Positions 1 through 7,942 are shown, counted from the first letter of the stretch. The stretch is 19,353 bases of DNA from Baffinella frigidus (GCA_026770585.1 MU646370.1:12490-31842), one strand, 5' to 3'. The notes: a model not told the origin generated them from the letters alone. Translations and numbers: made by a program.

Positions 1-175
1 TGTAGGGTTTAGGGTTCGGTGTTGGGGTTTCGGGTTTAGGGTTTGGACGGAGTGCGTTGGAGGGTGAGGCGGGGGTAGTAGGCACCCTGGGGGGTTGGGG
101 GCTAGGGTTTGACATGCACAGGGTTGGAAATGCATGGGGTGGGGTTAGGAGGGTGAAATAGGGCGGGGGTGGTAC
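1..175. repeat. Degenerate TTTAGGG telomere-type array, left edge
   Basis: G-rich on the + strand, with repeated GGTTTAGGGTTT-like words mixed with GGGGTTTCGGG variants that decay towards position 175. The units are not homogeneous, so this is an interstitial or decayed array rather than a functional telomere end. It continues off the left edge. Confidence 0.75.
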
Positions 176-260
176 AGGAGGAATTTCTTCTTCTCCGACT
201 CGCTCGAGGCGGCTACGCTGCTCTTGTTCCCCTGTCAAGGAGTCAACCACGCCACGTTAA

Positions 261-425
261 TAGGGTAACGGACTGAAAACCGGGTGGTTAGGCCTACGGT
301 ATTATCTACGGTAGGCCGTAGGGCTCATAGGACCTATTTTTTTGAAGGACCCCCCGTTGGCCCCTACGGTCTACCGTAGGCAATACCGTAGGCCCAACTA
401 CCCGGTTTTCAGGACGTTAGCCCAT
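261..425. mobile_element. Family A foldback MITE, complete copy (CTACGGTA family)
   Basis: About 160 bp with long terminal inverted repeats. The left arm reads CTGAAAACCGGGTGGTTAGG and continues CCTACGG; the right arm ends in CCCGGTTTTCAGGACGTTAG. The arms carry nested CCTACGG/CCGTAGG palindromes. There is no coding capacity. Half copies occur at 3984-4080, 5657-5740 and 6136-6228 and degraded pieces at 577-608, 4755-4813, 11262-11323 and 18547-18592, so this is a dispersed family. The superfamily is not determinable from the sequence alone. Confidence 0.8.
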
Positions 426-484
426 GGACGGCGTCTCAATTCCATGCACTCGAGTTCGCGCTCAATCAGTTTCGTGGAAACGAA

Positions 485-685
485 TAATGTTTGATCTGTT
501 GCCAAAAGTCTAGCCATTGGAGCCATTCCTGGGCGCAACAACGTTTGATCTGTAGCAAAGGGGCTCATTCGGTTTCGTGGGGGGTTCCTACAAAACATTA
601 GGTCCTATGGCCCCCTGTTTGCTACAGATCAAACATTGTTGCGCCCAGGAATGGCTCCAATGGCTAGACTTTTGGCAAAAGTGTT
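485..685. repeat. Inverted repeat with about 70-bp arms
   Basis: The left arm (about 485-560) reads as the reverse complement of the right arm (about 611-685). The shared core on the right is GATCAAACATTGTTGCGCCC followed by AGGAATGGCTCCAATGGC and a TAGACTTTTGGCAAAA tail. The 50-bp loop contains a fragment of family A (TACAAAACATTAGGTCCTAT). The same core recurs at 7298-7352 and 16536-16580, inside family B elements, so the inverted repeat looks like two head-to-head family B fragments. Confidence 0.75.
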
Positions 686-814
686 TCCTGAGTGGAATCT
701 CACGCTTCTGCGCACTTTCTTTACTAGGAAAACGTTTCTACACAAATTTACCACTTTTACTGGTACGGCCTGCCTGTGTAGGTTTTCTTTGTTTGGCGGA
801 CACGTAGATGGTTA

Positions 815-943
815 CCACGCCAGAGTGCAGGAGGGGGTTAATTTTTTCAGATCATATCTGGATACGTTCGTTGACTTTTGAAAACCACTGCCTTCAGGAG
901 GAATGGACCTTTGGCGAGAACCCCTTCCAAGACTCTGGCGTGG
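815..943. mobile_element. Family C MITE, copy 1 (CCACGCCAGAGT termini)
   Basis: A 129-bp element bounded by perfect 12-bp inverted repeats, CCACGCCAGAGT and ACTCTGGCGTGG. The interior (GCAGGAGGGGGTT, then ATCTGGATACGTTCGTTGAC and TTTTGAAAACCACTGCCTT) is almost the same as the copy at 10459-10584. I see no clear target-site duplication. Confidence 0.8.
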
Positions 944-1073
944 CACCTGATCCTTCCAGATTATCACAGTCACGAGGTTGGAATACCCTATCCTGGTACA
1001 AATGTTTACAACCACACATGTAAATGAGTTCCTCCAGCATTCTCGAGTGGTTACCTGGTCCTTCCACTCCTCG

Positions 1074-1245
1074 ACGCAAATCGACGAGTTTCGACTTTTT
1101 TGCGAAAGCAGTTTTAAAAATCAAAACAACCTGCAGTGATCAAGGTTCAAGAATTTAAAAAATAACCGACGCCGGAATCCGGCGGCCTCCAAGGGGATCT
1201 TTGGAGCCATTTCCCCCGATTTGCTCAGGTTGTGAGGGTTGGTGG
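1074..1245. mobile_element. Family J element, copy 1 (left end lost)
   Basis: Shares with 9432-9605 the sequence from GCAAATCGA through AAAGCAGTTTTAAAA, CCTGCAGTGATCAAG and ATAACCGACGCCGGAATCCG to GTGAGGGTTGGTGG. Its right terminal repeat is present. The matching left terminus (CCACCAACCCTCACAG) is missing and is replaced by a different sequence (CCTGGTCCTTCCACTC). Confidence 0.7.
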
Positions 1246-1412
1246 ACGCGCGTCCACCACCCCTCTCGGTCCTTCCAGTCCTCGAGGCGGTCCTTGAACT
1301 CGGTAGTGGTTACCTGGTCCTTCCACTCTTCGAGACGGTCCTTGAATTCGAGGTGGTCCGAGCGCAGCTTCCGCACCCGCGCGCGCAGCTTCTTGTTTTC
1401 TGCCACCGTCGG
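1241..1412 (-). pseudogene. Possible coiled-coil coding remnant
   Basis: Read on the minus strand, an open frame at 1155-1460 contains a charged, heptad-like stretch: VAENKKLRARVRKLRSDH, then LEFKDRLEEWKDQ, then EFKDRLEDWKDREG. The last two are an internal duplication of about 14 residues. Composition (K, R, E, D, L) suggests a coiled coil or leucine zipper, but I do not recognise a family. The DNA for VEEWKDQVTT recurs at 1050-1072 and the DNA for ENKKLRARVRK is repeated at 1650-1687, so the piece sits in duplicated DNA. It may be a captured gene fragment or chance. Confidence 0.3.
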
Positions 1413-1687
1413 AGGTGGAGTCACAATCCATCCGGAAAGTGCATGTGAGCATACGAGCATGTGTCAGCGAGTGCAGATTCCGACCAGGCAGAGCCTGTCA
1501 CTCACGACACGCCTAGAACATGCGCTGGTCGGAGGTGGAGTTAGAATCCATCCGGAAAACGCTCGTGTGAGTGGCCAACATGGGGTACAGTAGTGGCACA
1601 CTGCGTAGCATGTGCGGCGCTGACGCTGGTTGGTCGGCAGCGCAGCTTCCGCACGCGCGCGCAAAGCTTCTTGTTTTCTGCCACGTC
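1372..1687. repeat. Two interleaved direct repeats (about 35 and 45 bp)
   Basis: The motif GCGCGCAGCTTCTTGTTTTC at about 1380 recurs in slightly changed form at about 1658. The motif GTCGGAGGTGGAGT followed by AATCCATCCGGAAA at about 1408 recurs at about 1529. This points to a local duplication of roughly 120-280 bp followed by divergence. An 18-bp perfect palindrome, GGTGGACGCGCGTCCACC, lies just upstream at 1241-1258. Confidence 0.65.
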
Positions 1688-1709
1688 GACATTCAAATAG
1701 GGCAACGTT

Positions 1710-2110
1710 CTGAAAAGGTTTAGGCTTTGGGGTTTCGGGCCTAGGGTTTAGGGTTTAGGGTTTGGGGTTTAAGGTTTAGGGTCTAGGGTTTAGAGTTTAG
1801 GTTTTAAGGTTTAGGATTTAGGGTTAAGGTTTTAGGGGATCAGGATTTAGGGTTTAGGGTTGAGGGCGGTGCCTATGTCCTGATCCACCAACTCCTGGCT
1901 CATCTGATCCGATCTCTCCAGCACCTGGGTTTCGGGTTTAGGGTTTAGAGTTTGGCAGGGTTAATGGTTTAGGGTTTGGGATTTAGGGTTTGGGGTCGTC
2001 GGGTCGCACCCCCTGCTTCCGGGTTGAGCGTTTCGGCTTTCGGGTTTCGGGGTTTAGGTTTCGGGTGTCGGGTTTCGGGTTTCGGGTTTCGGGTTTCGGG
2101 TGTGGGGTTC
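1710..2110. repeat. Degenerate TTTAGGG/TTTCGGG array
   Basis: Some 400 bp of G-rich heptamer-like repeats on the + strand (TTTAGGG, TTTGGGG, TTTCGGG). It is interrupted by unique inserts at about 1861-1925 and 2000-2030. No coding region is supported. Confidence 0.8.
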
Positions 2111-2113
2111 ACA

Positions 2114-2208
2114 GCGTAGGGTGTAGGGTGTAGGGTGTAGGGTGTAGGGTGTAAGGTGTAGGGTGTAGGGTGTAGGGTGTAGGGTCAGGAGGGTGTAGGG
2201 TGTAGGGT
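2114..2208. repeat. TGTAGGG heptamer array
   Basis: About thirteen nearly identical TGTAGGG units with one interruption (TCAGGAG near 2185). It is more homogeneous than the neighbouring TTTAGGG array, which suggests recent local expansion of a single variant unit. Confidence 0.85.
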
Positions 2209-2256
2209 ACCTTGGCGAGGTCGTGCTCCATAGTCTCCATCTGCTTCTTGGCTAAC

Positions 2257-2690
2257 AGCGCCCGCGCGGCGCCTGCCTGCTTGAACCCCGCGGTCCTGCC
2301 AATCGCAAGTGTAAAGAAATTTGAGTAATGAAATTTACTACACACCAATTTGTGTAATGAAATTTACTACACATCATGTTCTTTAGTGTGATGAAATTTA
2401 CTACACATCATGTTCTTTATTAGTAATATTAAGGCATGCGTGCAGTAATTTTCATTGATTCGCCCGCGCGGAGCCGGCCTGCTTGAACCCCGCCGTCCTG
2501 CCAATCTCAAGTGTAATGAAATTTACTACACATCATGTGTAATGAAATTTACTACACATCATGTGTGATGAAATTTACTACACATCATGTTTTTTAGTGT
2601 AATGAAATTTACTACACATCATGTTCTTTATTGGTAATATTAAGGCATGTGTGCAGTAATTTTCATTGATTCGCCCGCGCGGAGCCTGCC
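2257..2690. repeat. Tandem ~205-bp units carrying an ACTACACA MITE
   Basis: Units start with GCCCGCGCGG at about 2260, 2462 and 2673, the third being truncated. Each full unit holds a GC-rich head (CTGCTTGAACCCCGC) and an AT-rich foldback element running from AATGAAATTTACTACACA to GTGCAGTAATTTTCATTGATT. Inside, a 23-31 bp subunit (ATGAAATTTACTACACATCA) is itself repeated three to four times per unit. The AT-rich part is related to the foldbacks at 7836-7904, 8222-8289 and 18667-18799. Confidence 0.8.
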
Positions 2691-2844
2691 TGCTTGCCCT
2701 GCCCATCCACCGAGCCATTATAGCTCGTGTCTCCGAGGCGGGCCCGTTTCTGAAGGCTCATAGACTTTTGTATCACTCAACTCAAGGCTCAAGGGCCTCA
2801 TTTACGACCTTGGCAGGGACCGCCCTGCCAACAAAGGGGAAGTT

Positions 2845-2935
2845 TTAATTTGTACCGGCGAGTCGCGTTGTACCAGGACGCGACCACCGGCGAGTTTGTA
2901 CCGGCGAGTTGCTTTGTACCAGGACGCGACCAATG
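2845..2935. repeat. Tandem ~47-bp duplication
   Basis: TTTGTACCGGCGAGT, then TTGTACCAGGACGCGACCA, occurs at about 2848 and again at about 2895 with few differences. No function is apparent. Confidence 0.75.
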
Positions 2936-2965
2936 ACGGAGACCCACTGTATTTCTACCCATGCA

Positions 2966-3002
2966 GCCAATCCACCGAGCCGTGCCGGCTCGGTGGATTG
3001 GC
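2966..3002. repeat. Perfect palindrome, 16-bp arms
   Basis: GCCAATCCACCGAGCC (2966-2981) and its exact reverse complement (2987-3002) are separated by GTGCC. The word CCTGCCAATCCACCGA recurs at about 3041, so the palindrome probably arose from two opposed copies of a local repeat. Confidence 0.85.
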
Positions 3003-3120
3003 AGGCCCGATCGGCGTCGGCCTGCTTGAACCCCGCCGCCCTGCCAATCCACCGACCACTTAGCAGCGGCCGAGTTCCTTCCCCCCCCGGTTATCCGGGG
3101 GAAACGCGGTTAGAATTCCA

Positions 3121-3540
3121 GGGCAATGGATAAGATCCTAGTACACATCGTTTAGATGGACTGTATCCGTGAAGCCCCCGGTGGCTGCTAAGTGGCCGTG
3201 CCACCACCGTTCAGCCGAAGGTCCAGCCCCCAGCCCCCAGCCTCCTGCCCGGGGGGAGGCGTTGTGGGGACACGATTTGGCTGTGTCGTGGTGAGAACTG
3301 CAACCAACGCCCGACACACATAAATCACCTTTTGGATGTCTTAATAAATCACCGTTTGGCAATGGATAAGATCCTATTACAAATCGTTAAGATAGACTGT
3401 ATCCGTGGAGCCCCCGGTGGCTGCTAAGTGGCCGTGCCACCGCCGTTCAGCCTTGGCTGTGTCGTGGTGAGAACTGCAACCAAAGCCCGACACAAATAAA
3501 CCACCTTTTGGATGTCTTAATAAATCACCGGTTGGTCATC
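3121..3540. repeat. Tandem duplication (units of 237 and about 180 bp)
   Basis: Both units begin GGCAATGGATAAGATCCTA (about 3121 and 3358) and share CTGTATCCGTG, CCCCCGGTGGCTGCTAAG and GGCTGTGTCGTGGTGAGAAC, ending in TTGGATGTCTTAATAAATCACC. The first unit carries an extra GC-rich block of about 60 bp (3222-3282) that the second lacks. No reading frame runs through either unit. Confidence 0.85.
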
Positions 3541-3544
3541 CTAG

Positions 3545-3983
3545 CAAGCTTCGCGCAATAGGAGATTGAATAGGAGAAATTACTTAGGGCACAGTAAATT
3601 TGATTAGGCCTCCTAATTAAATGAACACGCTAATTAGGGATCTGATTCAGCTATCTTTCAAGATGAGAGTGAGACAGCTGCATACCGATCCTGGGCATGC
3701 TGGTCGGTGCGTTGGACGAAGTCCTCCCCCCCTTTCACCCCCTCCTGTGCCTTCTCCAGACTCCTGTGCAGAATACCCTGCGTCCGCGTTGCCGCTCAGC
3801 AATTTGTTCTGCTTTGTTCTGCAGGATGCTAGACGTTGGTAGACTCTGGGAGGCGACACGCGAGAGCAGAAAGATGCTCTAGAGAGTCACCTGCCCAGAG
3901 TCATATATCACCGAGTATACAACGTATACGAAGATAAACGGCTGACACCATCTCCACCAACAGTTAATCGGACGCTACACTAA
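3545..3983. other. Unassigned stretch
   Basis: Mixed-composition sequence without a convincing reading frame or repeat. The end (about 3945-3975) is a 35-bp direct repeat of 4081-4115 (ACACCATCTCCACCAA, then ATCGG and CGCT). These two copies flank the family A half element. Confidence 0.5.
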
Positions 3984-4080
3984 CAGGGCAACGTCCAGAA
4001 AACCGGGTACTTAGGCCTACGGTATTGCCTACGGTAGGCCGTAGGACCCCTAGGACCTAATATTTCATAGGACCCCCCCT
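3984..4080 (+). mobile_element. Family A half copy
   Basis: Carries the left arm of the family (AACGTCCAGAAAACCGGGTA, then CCTACGGTATTGCCTACGG) and ends ATAGGACCCCCC without the right arm. It is flanked by an imperfect 35-bp direct repeat (about 3945-3979 and 4081-4115). Confidence 0.7.
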
Positions 4081-4121
4081 ACACCATCTCCACCAAGTGC
4101 TGATCGGGCGCTGCGGCGTTT

Positions 4122-4278
4122 GCGGTAATTGTTGTCCGTTTGCGAGATCGGGTTTTCATATTTTCGAGTTTTCATTTATACCAGAAGTGTCCATTTAACA
4201 TGTTTTACGACCTTTACAAGGTTTGAAAACTCTCGAAAACATGAAAACCCGATCTCGAAAACGGACAACAATTACCGC
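4122..4278. mobile_element. Family F foldback element
   Basis: A 157-bp near-palindrome. The left arm GCGGTAATTGTTGTCCGTTT continues GCGAGATCGGGTTTTCAT. The right arm mirrors it over about 50 bp and ends AACGGACAACAATTACCGC. The loop is about 60 bp and AT-rich. No target duplication is obvious. A reading frame crossing it at 4129-4437 is a by-product of the inverted repeat. Confidence 0.8.
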
Positions 4279-4313
4279 GCACGCTCTACACGGGAGATGA
4301 TCTCCCGGTACAC

Positions 4314-4454
4314 CCTAGCTCTGCCTCACTCGGGTTGCCCGACGATTCTCAAGTTGACATCCGGGGTTTGCGGTACAAACACGTCAACTTCCGAGCGGAA
4401 ACGAGCCCAGGCTCACCAAATTGGTGAGGCCAAATAGACTGGGACAGAGCTAGG
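4314..4454. mobile_element. Family E MITE, copy 1 (TAGCTCTGCC termini)
   Basis: A 141-bp element with termini CCTAGCTCTG and CAGAGCTAGG. The interior holds GAGCCCAGGCTCACCAAATT followed by GGTGAGG, shared with the composite copy at 9637-10320. Other members are at 15718-15846 and single ends at 8390-8422, 9174-9190, 17948-17980 and 18399-18431. Confidence 0.75.
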
Positions 4455-4954
4455 CATTTGCCTACCTGGTAGGGTGCCACCGGTCCTCTCAAGTGCAACA
4501 ATTCCTCCCGAGAGTGTGGTCAGGTTATGTACCTGTTGTAATTGTCTGCCGTTGGAATGAAAAGTGCGTTTATTTCGGATCGAAACCATCTACGTAGCAG
4601 CCACCGGCTCCTATCTTCCCCGGAATTCCGGGGACGGTTCTGACTCAATCCGAATTGAGGTGCAATGTGTATGGATTTCAGGCGCGATGTGTACGGATTT
4701 CGTTGAGATGTAGGCCGATTCCCCAAGGCACCAGTGACTGCAAAGTGGTGGTTCGAGTTACCTTATCCGTAGGAACCCCCCTATGTCCCTACGGGTTGCC
4801 TACCGTAGGGTCCCAGGTCTTGTCGCTCAGGGGTTATTCAAAAGTGGTATTACTGCTAAGAGGTACCGCTAAACGCATCTACCGTGCGAATCCGGGCGAC
4901 AAAGACGGGATGTGAACAGTCGACTTGTGAGGTGTGGTAGGGCAGCCAAAACCC
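4455..4954. other. Unassigned stretch with a family A fragment
   Basis: No gene is supported. Bases 4755-4813 contain a degraded piece of family A (CCGTAGGAACCCCCC and GTTGCCTACCGTAGGGTCC). The rest is unremarkable. Confidence 0.45.
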
Positions 4955-5225
4955 GAAGCTTGCTAGCAAGCTAGCGAGCTCGCAAGCTCGCAAGAAGCAA
5001 GCAACAAGCTAGCAAGATAGCAAGAGCAAGCTAGCGAGCTGACAAGCTAGTAAGCTAGTAAGCCAGCTAGCGAGCTAGCATGCTAGCAAGCAGGCTAGCA
5101 AGAAGGCTTGCAAGAGAGCATGCATGCTAGCATGCTAGGAGGCTAGCAGGCTAGGAGACTAGGAGGCTAGCAGGCTAGCAGACTAGCAGACTAGCAGGCT
5201 AGCAAGCAGGCTAGAGGGCTAGCAA
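4955..5225. repeat. Low-complexity GCTAGCAAG tract
   Basis: About 270 bp made almost wholly of variants of GCTAGCAAGCTAGC, drifting to CTAGCAGGCTAGGAGG at the right end. The word GCTAGC is itself palindromic, so the tract can form many small hairpins. It is unlike the telomere-type arrays elsewhere in the window. Confidence 0.9.
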
Positions 5226-5280
5226 GGTGAGAACAGCTCAGCCAACTGGGCGAATCTGCCGAAACAAGAACTGCTCCTAC

Positions 5281-5292
5281 CCCCCCCCCCCC
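5281..5292. repeat. Poly-C run of 12
   Basis: An uninterrupted run of C residues next to a CTCC context. It may be length-variable. Confidence 0.8.
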
Positions 5293-5356
5293 TCCATTGT
5301 GTTGCGTGGCAACCCCAGGACATGCCCTGAGTGGACACCAGCACTTCCCCGACACG

Positions 5357-5631
5357 CCACGCTAGATTCTTTCAAGGGGGTTTCAAACGTCAAACCCCAC
5401 GAGGCTATCCATGCGAACAAAATAAAAGGACATTTTTAAATTTGTGGGGAAATGATCACGTTTCCGTACGGATGTCCGTACGGAAACGTGATCAAATGCT
5501 GAGTTTTGGCGTGTTTCCTGGGCAATGATCCAATAATTAACTTATGAATCTGTTCGCATGGATAGCCTCGTGTGGAAGCCCTATCCTGTAAGGTTCTAAA
5601 AAATTCAACCCCCTCCTGGGCTCTGGCGTGG
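5357..5631. mobile_element. Family C-related foldback with nested inverted repeats
   Basis: Ends resemble family C: CCACGCTAGATTCTTTCAAG at the left, CCTCCTGGGCTCTGGCGTGG at the right. Inside lies a second inverted repeat (CCACGAGGCTATCCATGCG at about 5397, mirrored at about 5552-5574). At the centre is the perfect palindrome at 5454-5493. The three shells share one axis, so the 275-bp element folds back almost as a whole. Confidence 0.7.
5454..5493. repeat. Perfect 40-bp palindrome
   Basis: GATCACGTTTCCGTACGGA (5454-5472), spacer TG, then the exact reverse complement (5475-5493): 19-bp arms with no mismatch. It sits at the axis of the larger foldback element. Confidence 0.92.
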
Positions 5632-5656
5632 CGGCCCCTGCATATGACCTGCTTTT

Positions 5657-5740
5657 TCATAGGAGCCCCCCTAGGCTCCAACGGCCTACCGTAGTCAATA
5701 CAGTAGGCCCAACCACCCCATTATCAGCCCGTTATCCTAT
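5657..5740 (-). mobile_element. Family A half copy, opposite orientation
   Basis: Reads CATAGGAGCCCCCCTAGG, then GGCCTACCGTAGTCAATAC and ends CATTATCAGCCCGTTATCC. This corresponds to the right arm of the complete copy at 261-425. Confidence 0.65.
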
Positions 5741-5830
5741 GAACACGGCACCTGAGTCTTGCCCTTCTGGATCGCAGACAGCGCCCTCCTCCCACCCTGC
5801 TTTGGGGAACTCCTTTCAACTCCGGAGAAT

Positions 5831-5889
5831 AATGGTTTCTTCCCGAGTTGGGAGCGGTTCCACAGCTGCCAACTCGGGAAGAAACCATT
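5831..5889. repeat. Perfect inverted repeat, 21-bp arms
   Basis: The arm from 5831 to 5851 (AATGGTTTCTTCCCGAGTTG plus G) is exactly mirrored at 5869-5889, with a 17-bp loop. It is directly followed by the triplicated CTTTACAAG repeat. Confidence 0.88.
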
Positions 5890-5890
5890 T

Positions 5891-5972
5891 CTTCCTTTAC
5901 AAGTGTTTTTATCTGGCTTTCTTCCTTTACAAGTGTTTTTATCTGACTTTACAAGTGTTTTTATCTGGCTTT
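5891..5972. repeat. Three tandem copies of CTTTACAAGTGTTTTTATCT
   Basis: The 20-bp word occurs at about 5895, 5925 and 5947. The reverse form CACTTGTAAAGTCAATCGG occurs at about 6090, so the repeat may be part of a larger degenerate foldback that ends near 6131. Confidence 0.8.
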
Positions 5973-6135
5973 TTGCGCCGCAGGCTGCCCGATTTCGGGC
6001 GACATCTCGTACAATTGCCCGAGAAACGTAAAACCCGCAATTGAAAGTCAATCGGTTCGAAGAGAGAATGTTCGGCCGCGGTAAAATCACTTGTAAAGTC
6101 AATCGGGGAAGAACTGGGAACTCCCCGGGGGCACG

Positions 6136-6228
6136 CAACGTCCTGAAAACCGGGTAGTTAAGCCTACAGTATTGCCTACGGTAGGCCGTAGGGGCCTAGG
6201 GGGGGTCCTATGAAACATTAGGTCCTAT
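6136..6228 (+). mobile_element. Family A half copy
   Basis: AACGTCCTGAAAACCGGGTA, then ATTGCCTACGGTAGGCCGTA and GGTCCTATGAAACATTAGG: the left arm plus centre of the family without the right arm. Confidence 0.75.
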
Positions 6229-6530
6229 CACATGCCCGATGAGGATACCCTTAAGCCGGTGTCTGCCGCAATCCTCTGAACCGGAGGGCCTGATGTGATC
6301 CGAGAGGAAGCATAGCCTTTCTACAGAACAAGTTCCGGTGTCCGCCTATGTTGGGAGCTCGAAAAAACCCTAAAAGGACCTGAAAACATCTTCGCGTAGA
6401 TGCAGCATGTGGAAAACATGTATGGACTATACAACGACATGTACACTACGGTATGTACCAGAGAACGCAGGAGTCGCGTCTGTTCTGTACCAGGCAGGTT
6501 TGTGGCATAGATGTATTGTACAATTCGGGT
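6229..6530. other. Unassigned stretch
   Basis: No gene, RNA or repeat is recognised apart from small ACATGT palindromes near 6414-6450. Confidence 0.4.
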
Positions 6531-6735
6531 AAGCGCGGATTTTTTCGAGATCAGGTCGGGAGATCGGGGAACGAAAAAACGTGAAAATGATTCGTGTTTT
6601 GTCATCATATGGGTCGGGGTCGCGATCTTGTCATCAAATCCATGCGTAAAATAGCATAAAACTTGAGATGGACGTAAAAATCAATGCGATTTTGCGATTT
6701 TTTGCGATCCCCCGACCTGAAGTGAAATCCGCGTT
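6531..6735. mobile_element. Family H TIR element
   Basis: A 205-bp element with inverted termini AAGCGCGGATTT and AAATCCGCGTT. Inside these a second matching stretch (ATCAGGTCGGGAGATCG at left, GATCCCCCGACCTGAAGT at right) extends the arms to about 35 bp with gaps. The centre is AT-rich and non-coding. Confidence 0.7.
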
Positions 6736-6739
6736 AAGC

Positions 6740-6819
6740 CTACAATATGGTGGCGTGTTTGATGAATCTACACTATGGTGGCGTGTTTGATGAATCTACA
6801 ATATGGTGGCGTGTTTGAG
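6740..6819. repeat. Three tandem ~30-bp units
   Basis: The unit ATCTACAATATGGTGGCGTG followed by TTTGATGA is repeated three times with one or two changes per copy. Confidence 0.85.
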
Positions 6820-7015
6820 GGGGGGCAGGGCCTGGCGCTGCGCCCCTAAAGAGGGTTGGTGTTCCAATTCCCACGTTTTTGCGGCGGGCGGGATTCACGT
6901 CTGGCTAACCCCCCCAAAACAAAACCTCCAGAATTAACGTTGGGGAAGTTAGCAGTTGTGACCGGGCGTGGCTTCGGGGAACTCCTGGCGTGGCTCGCAA
7001 GGAGGTGGCCGGGCA

Positions 7016-7212
7016 CCACGCCAGGCCACAAGTTTCTTTTTCACACACACTCGTTCGCGCTAAAAGTGTTTAGATGGTACAGATTTTTAAAACTCCGGCG
7101 GCAAACAGCTCCAAGTCCCAACACTTTTGGCGTGTTTCTCGGGTAGAATCAACTTTGCTTCTAGATCATGTAGTAAAATGAAAAAACGTTCACAAATTTC
7201 GACTTGTGACCT
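7016..7212. mobile_element. Family B MITE, copy 1
   Basis: The left terminus CCACGCCAGGCCACAA is intact. The right end reads ACTTGTGACC and then departs from the expected TGGCGTGG. The interior includes GCTAAAAGTGTTTAGATGGT and CACTTTTGGCGTGTTTCTCG, both shared with the copy at 16463-16665. It is almost contiguous with a second copy starting at 7231. Confidence 0.7.
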
Positions 7213-7230
7213 CCTCGAGCGTCCCCGCGG

Positions 7231-7421
7231 CCGCGCCAGGTCACAAATTTATTTTAAAAATTGAGGCTCCCTTTTTAAAAAGCAATCCCTGGTACACATG
7301 AAACATTGTAGCGCCCAGCAACGGCTCAACGGGCTAGAAATTGCTGACTTTTAGCGTGTTTCCAAAAAAGAAAATCTGAGAATGGACGTTCGAAATTTTT
7401 CGACTCGTGACCTGGCGTGGC
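7231..7421. mobile_element. Family B MITE, copy 2
   Basis: Termini GCGCCAGGTCACAA and TCGTGACCTGGCGTGG. The interior contains GAAACATTGTAGCGCCCAGC and CTGACTTTTAGCGTGTTTCC, the core also found at 485-685. It lies head to tail with the preceding copy. Confidence 0.75.
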
Positions 7422-7606
7422 ATCTCCTGCTGGATGCCATCCAGCGTTGGGTCCTGAAGCGTCCCCAGCAATTCCTGCGCCCGGTCGCGCACACGTTACC
7501 ACGCCAGGCTCTTGGGTAGGGTATTCCAAGCGTGTTTTTGGAGCCATTAGCGCGTTCTTGGAGCCGTTTGGAATTTCACGTTGTTCCTGCTCCCGCTGTC
7601 CGATCG

Positions 7607-7734
7607 TCTGGGGATACTACCCTGTGTAGGATGACCGGAGTGACTTTACACAGTCACGTCTACTATAAGGAGATATAGTGGACGTGACTGTGTAAAGTCA
7701 CTCTGGTCATCCTACACGGGGTAGTATCCCCAGA
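7607..7734. repeat. Near-perfect hairpin, 61-bp arms
   Basis: The left arm starts at 7607 (TCTGGGGATACTACCC...) and runs to 7667. The loop is the six bases AGGAGA. The right arm is 7674-7734. I count only three mismatches between the arms over 60 positions. The word TGACTTTACACAGTCACGT in the left arm is mirrored exactly in the right. It is either a young foldback MITE or the precursor stem of a small RNA. No coding potential is seen. Confidence 0.9.
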
Positions 7735-7795
7735 GATGGAGTGTGTGTGAGTGAGTGTCCACACGCATGGTTCGCCGCACGCTAACGACCGTGCA

Positions 7796-7942
7796 ATCTC
7801 ACAGGAAAACGGTTTTAATTTAAAAATTAGGGATTCAATGAAAATTACTACACATATGCTTTAATATTACTAGTAAAACTCACTCTGTGTAGTAAATTTC
7901 ATTGCCAGAAATTTTTAAATTACAACCGTTTTGCTATGAGAT
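7796..7942. mobile_element. Family D foldback, nested two-shell element
   Basis: Outer arms ATCTCACAGGAAAACGGTTT (continuing TAATTTAAAAATT) and the mirrored AATTTTTAAATTACAACCG with TTTTGCTATGAGAT. Inner arms CAATGAAAATTACTACACA (7836-7854) and TGTGTAGTAAATTTCATTG (7886-7904) differ at one base. The inner part matches the AT-rich unit at 2300-2670. Confidence 0.82.

Noticed and set aside
2257-2690. CRISPR-like regular repeats
   Set aside because: The repeats are contiguous tandem units with a foldback inside, spacers are not unique, and the DNA is eukaryotic.
3800-3885. Good-looking acceptor (CTTTGTTCTGCAG at 3812-3824) followed by a short open frame
   Set aside because: No donor or preceding exon can be paired with it and the downstream frame is short and unrecognised.
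4129-4437. 102-codon + strand open frame
   Set aside because: It runs through the family F inverted repeat and into a family E element; the peptide has no domain and is explained by repeat DNA.
5628-6138. Opposed open frames of 133-138 codons
   Set aside because: They cover a family A half copy, a 21-bp-arm inverted repeat and a triplicated 20-bp word; the peptides are repeat translations.
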